This document shows, in pieces, positions 52,688 through 61,000 of a stretch of 64,000 nt of DNA. Both the position numbers and the translations under genes were made by a program. Every line of letters starts with the position of its first letter. The stretch's first letter is position 1. Under the pieces are notes generated by a model. That model was not told the origin of the DNA and searched no databases. It was given only the letters and a program-made list of their open reading frames with translations. The DNA comes from Chloroflexota bacterium (lineage in GTDB: Bacteria > Chloroflexota > UBA6077 > CF-72): contig JACPOP010000018.1 in the NCBI GenBank assembly GCA_016191465.1, positions 18,335 to 82,334 of the forward strand, read 5' to 3'.

Positions 52688-54007
52688 ATGGACATTACCG
52701 GAGCACCACCCGCCGACGCGGCAGTTTCCGCAACGGTGGCGGACGAGGCCGAGAAACAGAAGCCAGCTCGTCGCCCCCGGCGCGCCGCGTCCGGAGGCGA
52801 TGCAGTAACGGCGCCATCATCGGCAGCCATCGCCGTCCAAGCCGCCCAGCCGGCCGAGGCGGCAGCAGGTCCCCGCGTGCTCGGCGAGGCATTCAAGCGG
52901 CTCGATCTTTCTCCTGAGATCGAGAGCGCCGTCCTCGATCTAGGGTTCGAGACACCGACGGAGATCCAGGAGCGCGTGATTCCGCTTCTCCTGGAAGGCG
53001 CCGACGTGATCGGGCAGGCCCAGACGGGTACGGGCAAGACCGCCGCGTTCGGCATTCCGCTCGTCGAGGGCATCGATGAGGAGAAACGCTATCCGCAGGC
53101 GCTGGTACTGGCTCCAACCCGCGAGCTGGCTATGCAAATTGCCGAGCAGCTCCGAGCGCTCACCAGGTACATCCCCCGCATCATTGTGGTGACGCTCTAC
53201 GGTGGCGCCGGCTACGGGCGCCAGTTGGACGATCTGCAAGAGGGCGCCCAGGTGGTGGTCGGGACGCCGGGACGAGTGATTGACCACATCCAGCGCGGCA
53301 CGCTTAAGCTGGACAGGATTGACTACCTGGTGCTGGACGAAGCGGACCGCATGCTGGACATGGGATTCCTGCCAGACGTGGAGCGAATCCTTCGCCGCAC
53401 CCCGCGCAGCCGCCAGACCGCGCTCTTCTCCGCCACCGTTTCTACGGTGATCCGCATCATCTCGCGGCGCTACATGCGCAACGCGAAGCTGGTGCAGGTC
53501 AAGGCACAGCACGCCACCGTGGAAGAAGCAGACCAGGTGTATTACGAGGTCGCCGACCGGGATAAGGTTGATGGCCTGCTGTCCTTGATCCAGCGCGATC
53601 CGCCGGAGCGGGCAATGCTCTTTCGCCGCACGAAGATCGGCGTCGACAAGCTCGTGTCTTCAATGCGGCGGCACGGCCTTGCAGCCGAGTCCATTCACGG
53701 CGACATGAGCCAGCAGATCCGCGAGCGGGTCATGAACCAGTTTCGCGAGGGAAAGATCACCTACCTGGTCGCGACCGACGTGGCAGCCCGCGGGCTGGAC
53801 ATCCCCGAAGTCTCGCACGTCTTCAATTTTGATATTCCTGAAGACATGGACTCGTACGTTCACCGGATCGGGCGCACGGCGCGGGCCGGCCGAACGGGTA
53901 CAGCGGTCACGTTTGTGGGTGAGTGGGACTCGGACAAGCTGCCCGCGCTCCAGAAGGTCGCCGGCCAAAGGCTGCAACGGCAGGTCCTACCTCTGTACGA
54001 ACGCTGA
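52688..54007 (+). CDS. DEAD-box ATP-dependent RNA helicase
   Basis: About 439 residues from the ATG at 52688 (the same frame is open upstream to 52523 but has arginine-rich, non-family sequence). A 60-residue Ala/Arg-rich stretch leads to the core: Q motif FKRLDLSPEIESAVLDLGFETPTEIQ, AQTGTGKT, PTRELA, DEADRMLDMGF, SAT, then RGLDIPEVSHVFNFDIP and HRIGRTARAGRTGT. Similar to RhlE/CshA-type proteins of cold-shock and RNA decay. It has no long C-terminal RNA-binding extension. Confidence 0.95.
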   Translation: MDITGAPPADAAVSATVADEAEKQKPARRPRRAASGGDAVTAPSSAAIAVQAAQPAEAAAGPRVLGEAFKRLDLSPEIESAVLDLGFETPTEIQERVIPLLLEGADVIGQAQTGTGKTAAFGIPLVEGIDEEKRYPQALVLAPTRELAMQIAEQLRALTRYIPRIIVVTLYGGAGYGRQLDDLQEGAQVVVGTPGRVIDHIQRGTLKLDRIDYLVLDEADRMLDMGFLPDVERILRRTPRSRQTALFSATVSTVIRIISRRYMRNAKLVQVKAQHATVEEADQVYYEVADRDKVDGLLSLIQRDPPERAMLFRRTKIGVDKLVSSMRRHGLAAESIHGDMSQQIRERVMNQFREGKITYLVATDVAARGLDIPEVSHVFNFDIPEDMDSYVHRIGRTARAGRTGTAVTFVGEWDSDKLPALQKVAGQRLQRQVLPLYER

Positions 54008-54045
54008 ACGAGCTCAAAGTTGTGAGTTTGAGATTGGAGCGCCGC

Positions 54046-54561
54046 TCAGCCTGACAGGAGGGCGTCCGCATCGAAGTCTTCGGCGAAGAAGCGGTGCTCC
54101 CAGTAGAACGTCGGGATGCCGGCATTCGCGGCGAAGCCCTCGTCCACGTCCATATCGCCGACCATGATGGAGCGGCTGAGCTCTATGCCCAGCCGCTCTC
54201 GCGCCTCGAACGCCATGCCGGGGCGTGGCTTCCGGCACTCGCTCTCCCGCCGGTACGCCTTGATGCGACCGCCGGGGTGGAACGGGCAGTACAGGATCAG
54301 GTCGAAAACGTCCGGCAGAAGGACCTGCTCCAGGCGGCGATTGATCGCCCGGACGTCCACTTCTGAGAGAAACCCGAACGCCACGCCACCCTGGTTCGTG
54401 ACGCCGACGACGGCATAGCCAGCCGCTCGAAACTGCGCAAGCCGCTCCTGGACGCCGGGGCGGATCTCCTGGTCCCACGGCTTCAGCGGGTGCACGTGCC
54501 CGGACTTCGTGTTGCGAACGGTGCCGTCGAGATCGACGAACAGGGCCCTCCGCTCTGGCAT
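54046..54561 (-). CDS. HAD-IIIA phosphatase, GmhB/HisB-N-like
   Basis: 171 residues: motif I FVDLDGTVRNT near residue 9, TNQGG near 55, KPRPGM (motif III Lys) near 110 and VGDMDVDEGFA (motif IV) near 137. The zinc-binding loop of heptose-bisphosphate phosphatases (CxH...CxC) is present only in part: YCPFHPGG and then SECRKP, with the third Cys replaced by Ser, so zinc binding is doubtful. Likely substrate is a sugar bisphosphate; histidinol-phosphate phosphatase is also possible. Divergent from the peroxiredoxin gene, with 87 nt between the starts. Confidence 0.85.
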   Translation of the reverse strand: MPERRALFVDLDGTVRNTKSGHVHPLKPWDQEIRPGVQERLAQFRAAGYAVVGVTNQGGVAFGFLSEVDVRAINRRLEQVLLPDVFDLILYCPFHPGGRIKAYRRESECRKPRPGMAFEARERLGIELSRSIMVGDMDVDEGFAANAGIPTFYWEHRFFAEDFDADALLSG

Positions 54562-54636
54562 TCAGGCGGCCAGGCCCTTCGCTGGGCCAGCATGCAGACC
54601 ACAGGACGATCGGAAGGCAACCGTGGTGCTCATCTC

Positions 54637-54642
54637 TACAAT
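54637..54642 (+). promoter_or_regulatory. Candidate -10 box (TACAAT) of the peroxiredoxin gene
   Basis: TACAAT lies 6 nt before the GTG start, in the leaderless position seen for other genes here. No Shine-Dalgarno sequence precedes the GTG. Confidence 0.45.
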
Positions 54643-54648
54643 GATGCC

Positions 54649-55125
54649 GTGTCTACCTTCAATGTTGGCGAGGCGGCTCCCGACTTCGAGCTGCCCATCC
54701 GTGGCCAGGAGCGCTTTCATCTGTCTGACGCGCTGAAGCAGGGCCCCGTCGTCCTGCTGGCGTACGTCTTCGATTTCAGTGGCGGTTGAACGAACGAGCT
54801 TTCCGAGTTCGGAAAGAAACTCCCCGAGTTCAAGGCGCTCGGCGCGTCGGTGTACGGAATCAGCATCGATTCGCCGTTCGCCCATGACGCCTACCGTACC
54901 CAGATCAACCTGCCGGACGACTTCGTGCTGCTCAGCGACTTCAACCGCGACTTTGGTCGCACCTACGGCATCCTGAATACCACCGCGTCCGGCATGAAGG
55001 ACGTGCTGAAGCGCACCGTGTTCATCGTCGGCACGGACGGTACGATCCGCTATCGCTGGGACAACCCCACGCCGCCGGCTCTCCCCTCGGCCGACGAGGT
55101 GCTCGCAGCGCTTCGGACCGTCTGA
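54649..55125 (+). CDS. AhpE-like peroxiredoxin, probable selenoprotein (Sec at residue 47 from in-frame TGA)
   Basis: Reading through a single TGA at 54787-54789 gives 158 residues of a one-Cys peroxiredoxin of the AhpE/AhpC-TSA type: NVGEAAPDFELP at the start, then FDFSGG-Sec-TNEL, LLSDFNRDFGRTYGIL, and LKRTVFIVGTDGTIRY with the conserved Arg. The TGA sits exactly at the peroxidatic Cys of the F(S/T)xxC motif (residue 47; AhpE uses Cys45), with Ser at -3, though the usual Pro at -7 is Val. The whole protein has no Cys. Both sides of the TGA are in the same frame and equally family-like. An ordinary gene caller would report two fragments. GTG at 54649 was chosen for the -10 box and family N-terminus. 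A nonsense-mutated gene is the alternative. Confidence 0.8.
54796..54822 (+). promoter_or_regulatory. Candidate bacterial SECIS stem-loop
   Basis: Immediately after the TGA is a perfect 7-bp stem (54799-54805 with 54810-54816) closed by the tetraloop AGUU, with G at loop position 2 followed by U; three more pairs (GAG 54796-54798 with CUC 54820-54822) extend it past a 3-nt AAA bulge. The loop G is 18 nt after the TGA. Known bacterial SECIS elements have a short upper stem and a small loop with G among its first two bases about 16-37 nt after the UGA, so geometry fits. The stem lies inside coding sequence, as required in bacteria. Confidence 0.6.
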
Positions 55126-55140
55126 GACTCTCAGCACTGA

Positions 55141-55163
55141 TCAGCAGCATTTCCGCCTGCTGA
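55141..55163 (+). terminator. Small hairpin downstream of the peroxiredoxin gene
   Basis: Seven-base arms (55141-55147 with 55157-55163) around a 9-nt loop, 15 nt after the stop codon, abutting the larger hairpin that follows. Confidence 0.4.
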
Positions 55164-55211
55164 GTCGGCGGCGCAGGGAGGTGGATTACCCACCTCCCTG
55201 CGCCGCCGACT
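55163..55211. terminator. 22-bp perfect hairpin, bidirectional terminator candidate
   Basis: Arms 55163-55184 and 55190-55211 are exact reverse complements, 22 bp, with a 5-nt loop ATTAC. The element lies between the converging peroxiredoxin gene and the minus-strand cox cluster, the right place for a terminator of both. It lacks a T-run, so it may work without one or may be an extragenic palindrome. Confidence 0.65.
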
Positions 55212-55299
55212 GGTGAGTCATTTGCCAGGCGGTGTGCCGTTCACGCGCTGCCCACCCCCTCGCTGCGGGGGAAGTGCGCAATGGGAGGCAAACGACCGA

Positions 55300-55632
55300 C
55301 TACACGCCGCCCGGCACGTTCGGGATGCTGGAGAGGCCGGCGCCGCGATCGCGCTCGTCGACGTCCTTGAGCGTTGCCTGGGCCCCCACGGCGCCGCCCT
55401 GGATCTCGAATGAGAGAACGCGTCCATCCTCCAGCGTGACCTCACCGCCGAGATACGAGCGGTTCTCGAATACCTGGTTGTCGGGGGTCCCGGCTGGGAC
55501 CACCATCATGATCTTGCCGCCGGTGACGTCAAGATCGATGGCTTCGTCGCCCTCGCCGTAGTTCTCCATGGCGCTCGTGGCCGAGCCGCTAGGCTCGCCA
55601 ACGAAGGCTTCCTGTACGTTTCGTCGCTTCAC
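55300..55632 (-). CDS. Hypothetical small protein (110 aa) at the end of the cox cluster
   Basis: 110 residues from the GTG at 55632, chosen because AAGGAGGG lies 9 nt upstream; the open frame extends further but the upstream residues look random. The protein is mostly predicted beta strands (IDLDVTGGKIMMVVPAG, YLGGEVTLEDGRVLSFEIQGG) with an acidic turn-rich start and no cysteines or membrane helix. I do not recognise a family. It is 94 nt downstream of coxM on the same strand and is probably the last gene of that operon. Confidence 0.7.
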   Translation of the reverse strand: MKRRNVQEAFVGEPSGSATSAMENYGEGDEAIDLDVTGGKIMMVVPAGTPDNQVFENRSYLGGEVTLEDGRVLSFEIQGGAVGAQATLKDVDERDRGAGLSSIPNVPGGV

Positions 55633-55726
55633 GCGATGCGGACCCTCCTTCAGAGGCACCTTGCCATCGCGCAACCCCTGTGCCACCGCCGGCCCGCTGG
55701 AGCCGGCGAGACTCCAGGCCAGCCGT

Positions 55727-56608
55727 TCAGGCGGTGGCCCGGCGGGCCGCCTCGAGGACCGCGCGACGGGTGAAGACCCGCGCCAGGTGCGCTCGATACG
55801 GTGGACTGGCATGGATGTCGCCCTGCACGTCCACGCCCTCCGCCGCCCCCGCGCTCGCCGCCTCGACGGGTTTCTCATCCGTAGGATCGACACCCAGCAG
55901 TGCCGCTTCGACGCGCATGGGGCGGTACGCTTTGGGACCCACGCCCGTGATCCCCAGCCGCGCCGCGCTGATTGTCTTGCCATCCTCGCTGAGGGTGATT
56001 ACGGCGCAGACACCCGTGAGCGCGTAGTGGCTGGCGGGCTGGTCGAACTTCAGGTACGCCGCGCCCGAGCGTGGGCCCGGCTTCCGGATGCGCACCTCCG
56101 TGATGAGCTCGTTCTCAGCCAACGACGTCGTGAGCATGTCCACGAAGAACTCGTCGACATCGATCTCGCGGCTCCCCTGGAGACCGCGCGCGACGAGCGT
56201 GGCGCCCAGCGCCAGCACCACCGCCGGCATGTCGCCGGATGGATCGGCGTGTGCGAGCCCGCCCACCAGCGTGCCGCGGGCGCGCACCTGCTGGTCGCCC
56301 ACGAGCGACATCGTCTCGGCCACCACGGGCAGGTGCGCCTTGACGACATCTGAGAGCTGCACCTGGCGGTACGTAACCGTGGCGCCGATGCGCACCGCTG
56401 AACCGTCGGCGGCCGGCTCGATGAACCCGAGGCCCGGGATGCGCGCGATGTCGATTAGCGTGGCCGGCTGGGCGAGGCGCAGCTTCATCAGCGGCAGCAG
56501 GCTGTGGCCGCCCGCCATCAGCTTGGCTTCGCCGTTGCCGTGCTCCAGCAGCGTCAGTGCTTCGTCGATGCTCTTGGGCGCCACGTAGGCAAACTTGGCC
56601 GGGTACAT
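55727..56608 (-). CDS. coxM: FAD-binding medium subunit of a CO-dehydrogenase/xanthine-dehydrogenase-type enzyme
   Basis: 293 residues. FAD-binding motifs of the CoxM/XdhB type: AGGHSLLPLMKLRLAQP near residue 31 and GTLVGGLAHADPSGDMPAVVLALGA near 110, followed by the CO_deh_flav_C domain (EVRIRKPGPRSGAAYLKFDQPASHYA near 170). It passes electrons from the iron-sulfur subunit to FAD and an external acceptor. ATG at 56608, 3 nt after coxS. No gene for the molybdopterin large subunit follows. Confidence 0.93.
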   Translation of the reverse strand: MYPAKFAYVAPKSIDEALTLLEHGNGEAKLMAGGHSLLPLMKLRLAQPATLIDIARIPGLGFIEPAADGSAVRIGATVTYRQVQLSDVVKAHLPVVAETMSLVGDQQVRARGTLVGGLAHADPSGDMPAVVLALGATLVARGLQGSREIDVDEFFVDMLTTSLAENELITEVRIRKPGPRSGAAYLKFDQPASHYALTGVCAVITLSEDGKTISAARLGITGVGPKAYRPMRVEAALLGVDPTDEKPVEAASAGAAEGVDVQGDIHASPPYRAHLARVFTRRAVLEAARRATA

Positions 56609-56611
56609 AAG

Positions 56612-57166
<555 letters not shown>

Positions 57167-57232
57167 GCGTCCTCGTCGTGGGCAGTCTCGGTCGTGAGAT
57201 CGAACTGTACGCTACGGGCAGCCCCCCAGGCG

Positions 57233-57841
57233 TCAAGCTGACGGATAGGCCGTCGGGAGCGCGGCCCTGGCCATTCCTGACTGCTGCCGGCCTGCTTCGC
57301 TCGCCCGGGCGAACCGCCAATCCTGGATGATCTGCGCATCATGTCGAAAAGCCATGGTGGGTAGGCTATCGAGCGGGAACATCGCGGCCTCGCTGACCTC
57401 GCGGCCGTCTGGCTGAACGGGCCCCGAAATGAGGGTGCCATCGTAGACCACCAGGATGACCGGGTCGCCCGCGGCGGAATACACCCCAACGAGCGGCCCC
57501 AGGCGAACCTCGACCCCCAGCTCTTCGCGCACTTCGCGCACGGCTGCCTCCTCCAGCACCTCGCCGCTGTTGACGTACCCGGCGGGAAAGCTCCAGGCGC
57601 CTCGACCCGGGTCGATGTTCCTGCGACCCAGCAATATGCCAGCTGGCCCACCCACAACGACCGCGACGGCGACCTTGGGATCCACGTACACAACCAGCCC
57701 GCAGGCGGGGCAGGTGGGACGGTCGCGATCCTCCTGCCAGCGCAGCTCCAGGCCCGTGGCGCAGCGCGCGCAGTAGCCCACGCCGATCGGGCTGAGTGAG
57801 GGACCGGACTCGCCCGGCCCCGCTTCAGCGGGGGGAGCCAT
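57233..57841 (-). CDS. Nudix hydrolase with zinc ribbon (NudC-like)
   Basis: 202 residues from the ATG at 57841 (another ATG at 57871 is possible). A treble-clef zinc ribbon YCARCATGLE...RPTCPACG (two CxxC pairs, near residue 25-45) precedes a Nudix domain with the box GYVNSGEVLEEAAVREVREE-LGV. This layout occurs in NADH pyrophosphatases and related enzymes. Its location inside the Mo-hydroxylase cluster is unusual; it might hydrolyse a dinucleotide or molybdopterin-nucleotide by-product, but that is a guess. Confidence 0.82.
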   Translation of the reverse strand: MAPPAEAGPGESGPSLSPIGVGYCARCATGLELRWQEDRDRPTCPACGLVVYVDPKVAVAVVVGGPAGILLGRRNIDPGRGAWSFPAGYVNSGEVLEEAAVREVREELGVEVRLGPLVGVYSAAGDPVILVVYDGTLISGPVQPDGREVSEAAMFPLDSLPTMAFRHDAQIIQDWRFARASEAGRQQSGMARAALPTAYPSA

Positions 57842-57943
57842 GCTCAGGCGCCATGGGCGAGGGACGGACACGGCGTAGCCGCCCCAGCCGAAAGCGCGCG
57901 CCTGGCGCCTTCCCTCACCGGTTCGCTCTGCGCGGGAGGGCGC

Positions 57944-58570
57944 TCACGGAACGACCGGGTACCCACGCTCGTCCAGCTCAGCGGTGGGATCCTCATCCAG
58001 GAGTCGCAGGTAGGCTGCCCAATCGTCGACGTCCCGGGTGACGCGCTGATCGTCGAAATGCACGGCCTCCACCAGGTCGGGGTGCGCGCGCAAGTAGGTG
58101 GCCCCCCCCGAATCACCCTCCTGGATCATGAGGGAGGTCAGTACGCTGCGCGTCACGAAAGCGGGTACGCCGCGGACGCCGCCCACCTCGGCCATTGTCG
58201 CCGCCCGTCCGCTGGCATGCTGCGTTTCCGCCAGGACCCGCAGGACCTCGGCCGTAACGTATGGCATGTCCACGGGGTAGATGAAGACACCGCGGGCATC
58301 TCCCGAGACGTACGAGAGCCCGCCCCGGAGGGACGTGCTCAGACCTTCCGCCCACTGCTCGTTCAGCACCACGGTGGCGCCAGTACCCTCAAGCTCGGGG
58401 AGCATCTGGTTGGCCTGGCTGCCGAGCACGACGATCACCTGGCCACAAGGCACCTCGATCGCGGTATCCACGGCCCGGCGCAGCAGCGTCTTGCCCTGGA
58501 AGCGCAGCAAGGGTTTCGGGCGGCCCATGCGCGACGAGGCGCCGGCCGCTAGCAGCAGCGCCGCGTACAT
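57944..58570 (-). CDS. mocA: MocA-like molybdenum cofactor nucleotidyltransferase
   Basis: 208 residues from the ATG at 58570. NTP-transferase motif LLLAAGASSRMGRPKPLLRFQG near the N-terminus (the GXGXR-type loop is AAGASSRMGR-KPL), then YPVDMPYVTAEVLR near residue 92. MocA enzymes convert molybdopterin to its cytosine dinucleotide form, the cofactor of xanthine/CO dehydrogenases. MobA, the guanine form, is similar, but the coxS/coxM context favours MocA. It starts 2 nt after the xdhC stop. Confidence 0.85.
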   Translation of the reverse strand: MYAALLLAAGASSRMGRPKPLLRFQGKTLLRRAVDTAIEVPCGQVIVVLGSQANQMLPELEGTGATVVLNEQWAEGLSTSLRGGLSYVSGDARGVFIYPVDMPYVTAEVLRVLAETQHASGRAATMAEVGGVRGVPAFVTRSVLTSLMIQEGDSGGATYLRAHPDLVEAVHFDDQRVTRDVDDWAAYLRLLDEDPTAELDERGYPVVP

Positions 58571-58572
58571 AG

Positions 58573-59631
58573 TCAGTGCGCAACCCCAGCGGCAACCGGC
58601 GCCTGGCGTCCTGCCCCCAGCCTGCCCCGCCGAGCGGCGACCATCTCGGCGAGAATGGACACGGCGATCTCTTCCGGCGTCTGCGCGCCCAGGTCCAGCC
58701 CGATCGGCCCGTGCAAGCGTTCCACCTGCTCGGCGCTCAGGCCGGCCGCGAGCAGCCGCTCGCGTCGCGCGGCCTGCGTCTTCGGACTGCCCACGGCTCC
58801 CACGTAGCGGGCTGGGCTCTGCAGCGCACCCAGGATCGCCGGGTCGTCCAGCTTGGGATCGTGGCTGAGGACCGCGACGTAGCTCTGGCTGTGGAGCGGA
58901 TGCGCACGCAGGTAGTCGTCGGCGTGCTGCACGTGGACCTCGTCGGCTCCGGGGAACCGATCGTCGTTCGCCCACGCGCCGCGGGCGTCGACGACCACCA
59001 CTTGGAACCCCACGACCCGCGCGAGGCTCGCCAGCGAGACGCCGATATGGACTCCGCCAAAGATCACCACCGTTGGCTGCGACGGGTAGACGTCCACGAA
59101 CACCTCGAGTTCTCCGTCCGCCACGTCCGCATAGCGGCGTCGCTCGGGGCGTCCTTCCCGGAGGAGCGCTCGCGCGTCCCGCGCCACCCGCTCGTCCAGC
59201 TCCTCGCCGAGCCCGAGACTTCCCCGGTGCTTCCCGGAATCCCAGCTCAGCAGCCCCTTCCCCAGCGCTGCTCCACGGATGGCGAAGGCGAACGCGACCG
59301 GCTTCTCAAGTGGAAAAGCGCGGCCAAACGGCTGGACGAAGACCTCGATCTGCCCACCGCACGCCAGGCCCACGTCAAACGCCATCTCATCCGAGATGCC
59401 GTACGGAATGAGGCGCGGCGCGTCCTCAGCGAGGACCTGGCGCGCATGCTCCACCACGTCGTTCTCCACGCAGCCGCCGCTGACGGAACCGACAAACTCG
59501 CCGGCCGACGAGATCGCCATCTTGGAGCCGGCTTTCCGCGGCGCCGACCCATACGCGGACACGACAGTCGCTATGGCAACCTGCTTGCCCTCGGCGCGCC
59601 AGCGTTCGATATCTGGAAGAAGCTCTTTCAT
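58573..59631 (-). CDS. XdhC/CoxF-like molybdenum hydroxylase maturation factor
   Basis: 352 residues from the ATG at 59631 (a GTG at 59673 would add 14 residues). The N-terminal XdhC domain has SGGCVENDVVEHARQVL near residue 50 and the C-terminal XdhC_C Rossmann domain VVIFGGVHIGVSLASLARVVGFQVVVVDAR near 190. By family it binds and sulfurylates Moco before insertion into the large subunit. The arrangement xdhC-mocA-coxS-coxM in one run is a maturation-plus-structural operon. Confidence 0.88.
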   Translation of the reverse strand: MKELLPDIERWRAEGKQVAIATVVSAYGSAPRKAGSKMAISSAGEFVGSVSGGCVENDVVEHARQVLAEDAPRLIPYGISDEMAFDVGLACGGQIEVFVQPFGRAFPLEKPVAFAFAIRGAALGKGLLSWDSGKHRGSLGLGEELDERVARDARALLREGRPERRRYADVADGELEVFVDVYPSQPTVVIFGGVHIGVSLASLARVVGFQVVVVDARGAWANDDRFPGADEVHVQHADDYLRAHPLHSQSYVAVLSHDPKLDDPAILGALQSPARYVGAVGSPKTQAARRERLLAAGLSAEQVERLHGPIGLDLGAQTPEEIAVSILAEMVAARRGRLGAGRQAPVAAGVAH

Positions 59632-59816
59632 GATCAGACCAATCTCGGATTTACCGCTCGATGGGCGGTCCACCAGCTCTCACGTCGGGCTGAAGTCGGC
59701 TGCTGTGGCTAACGGCTGCTGTACTGGCCCAGGCGCCTGACGTCTTCATGCGCTCAGAGCGTACTGCCGTCGGGTAGACAAGGACAGGCGTTCCACACGG
59801 ATGCGCGGTGACCGCT

Positions 59817-60968
59817 TCACACAACCAGGTGGCGGCCCAGAGCCTGGAGGCTGGCGAGGTTGTGGGCGCTGGCAAACAGGTCCACGTGGGGCAGTGCGGC
59901 GCTCATTCCACGCGCTAGGGGACGGTAATCCTCGTTGCCCAGGAGGGGATTGAGCCAGATGACTTTCCCGGCCCGCTTCTGCAGTCGCTCCATCTCCAGC
60001 TCCAGCACGCTCGCGTCCCCCGTGTCGAGACCGTCGCTCATGATGATGAGAACGGTGTGTTTGTTCAGGAGGCGCAGCGACCAGTCGTCGTTGAAGCTCT
60101 TCAAACTCTGACCGATGCGCGTCCCACCCGACCAGTCGGGAACCTCCGCGGCGATGCGATCGAGCGCCTGGTGGATGTCGCCCGAGTGGAAGTACTCGGT
60201 CACGCGGGTGAGGCGCGTGGAGAAGACGAAGCTCTCCACCCGTCCCAGGGTGTTCTGCATGGCATACAGGAACTGGAGCAGGAATCGACTGTAGGTGTCC
60301 ATGCTGCGGCTCACATCGCAGATGAGCACAATCCGTGGCTTGCGAATCTTGCGCGCCTTTCGCGCCAGCTCGATGACAGTGCCGCCGTACTTGATGTTCC
60401 GGCGCATGGTTCGCCGAAGGTCAATCGCGCTCCCGCGCCGGGTCGCGCGGTAGCGCCGGCTCTCGCGCGTGGCCAGACGCTTGGCAACCACCAGGATCGC
60501 GCGGGCGATCTCGGCCATGTCGTCCGCGGCGAAGGCGCTGAAGTCTCGGCCAGCCAGCGTCTCCACGGGCGAGTACAGCGGCATCTCCAACTCTTCGGTC
60601 GCCTCGGACGAATCGTCGTCGCCCTCCGCGGGCTGGGGCTCGGAATCATCGCCTTGCGAGGCGTTGGGGTCGCTCTGCACCTGGCTGTCTTCGACGCGCT
60701 CTTCAACCCGCTCGGGCGGAGCCGAGCGCCAGAACTCCTCGAAGGTCCAGTCGTACACCGGGATGTCCTCTGGCTTCGAGGTGAGGACGCTGCGCAGCGC
60801 GACCTTCAGCTCCTGGCGGTCTCCCAGGTCCACGGCGTTCGCGGTGCGTAAGGCGTCGATGACCTCGCTCGGCGAGACGAGCAGCTCCCGCTCCCGCAGA
60901 AGGCGGCAAAACCCCAGGATGTTGCGCTGGAGATCGGCGTGGCGCGCCTGCGGTCTGGGCGTGCCCAT
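59817..60968 (-). CDS. coxE: CoxE-like VWA-domain protein
   Basis: 383 residues. N-terminal helical part (RLLRERELLVSPSEVIDALRTA), an acidic linker of about 40 residues near 100-130, then a von Willebrand A domain with the metal site DVSRSMDTYSRF near 235 and SDGLDTGDASVLE near 312. CoxE pairs with a MoxR-type AAA ATPase (the next gene upstream) as a chaperone in assembling the CO-dehydrogenase active site. ATG at 60968. Confidence 0.88.
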   Translation of the reverse strand: MGTPRPQARHADLQRNILGFCRLLRERELLVSPSEVIDALRTANAVDLGDRQELKVALRSVLTSKPEDIPVYDWTFEEFWRSAPPERVEERVEDSQVQSDPNASQGDDSEPQPAEGDDDSSEATEELEMPLYSPVETLAGRDFSAFAADDMAEIARAILVVAKRLATRESRRYRATRRGSAIDLRRTMRRNIKYGGTVIELARKARKIRKPRIVLICDVSRSMDTYSRFLLQFLYAMQNTLGRVESFVFSTRLTRVTEYFHSGDIHQALDRIAAEVPDWSGGTRIGQSLKSFNDDWSLRLLNKHTVLIIMSDGLDTGDASVLELEMERLQKRAGKVIWLNPLLGNEDYRPLARGMSAALPHVDLFASAHNLASLQALGRHLVV

Positions 60969-61000
60969 GGCCAGGTGGGACTCCGAATAGCGCGCGGCCG

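Noticed and set aside
54850..55125. Separate 91-aa gene starting at GTG 54850
   Set aside because: It is the C-terminal half of the peroxiredoxin; the N-terminal half is in the same frame directly before the TGA, so a separate gene is not needed.
54649..55125. Peroxiredoxin as a pseudogene or sequencing error
   Set aside because: A random nonsense change would be unlikely to hit exactly the catalytic Cys codon, with no other damage, no Cys left in the protein and a SECIS-like stem following; still listed as the main alternative.
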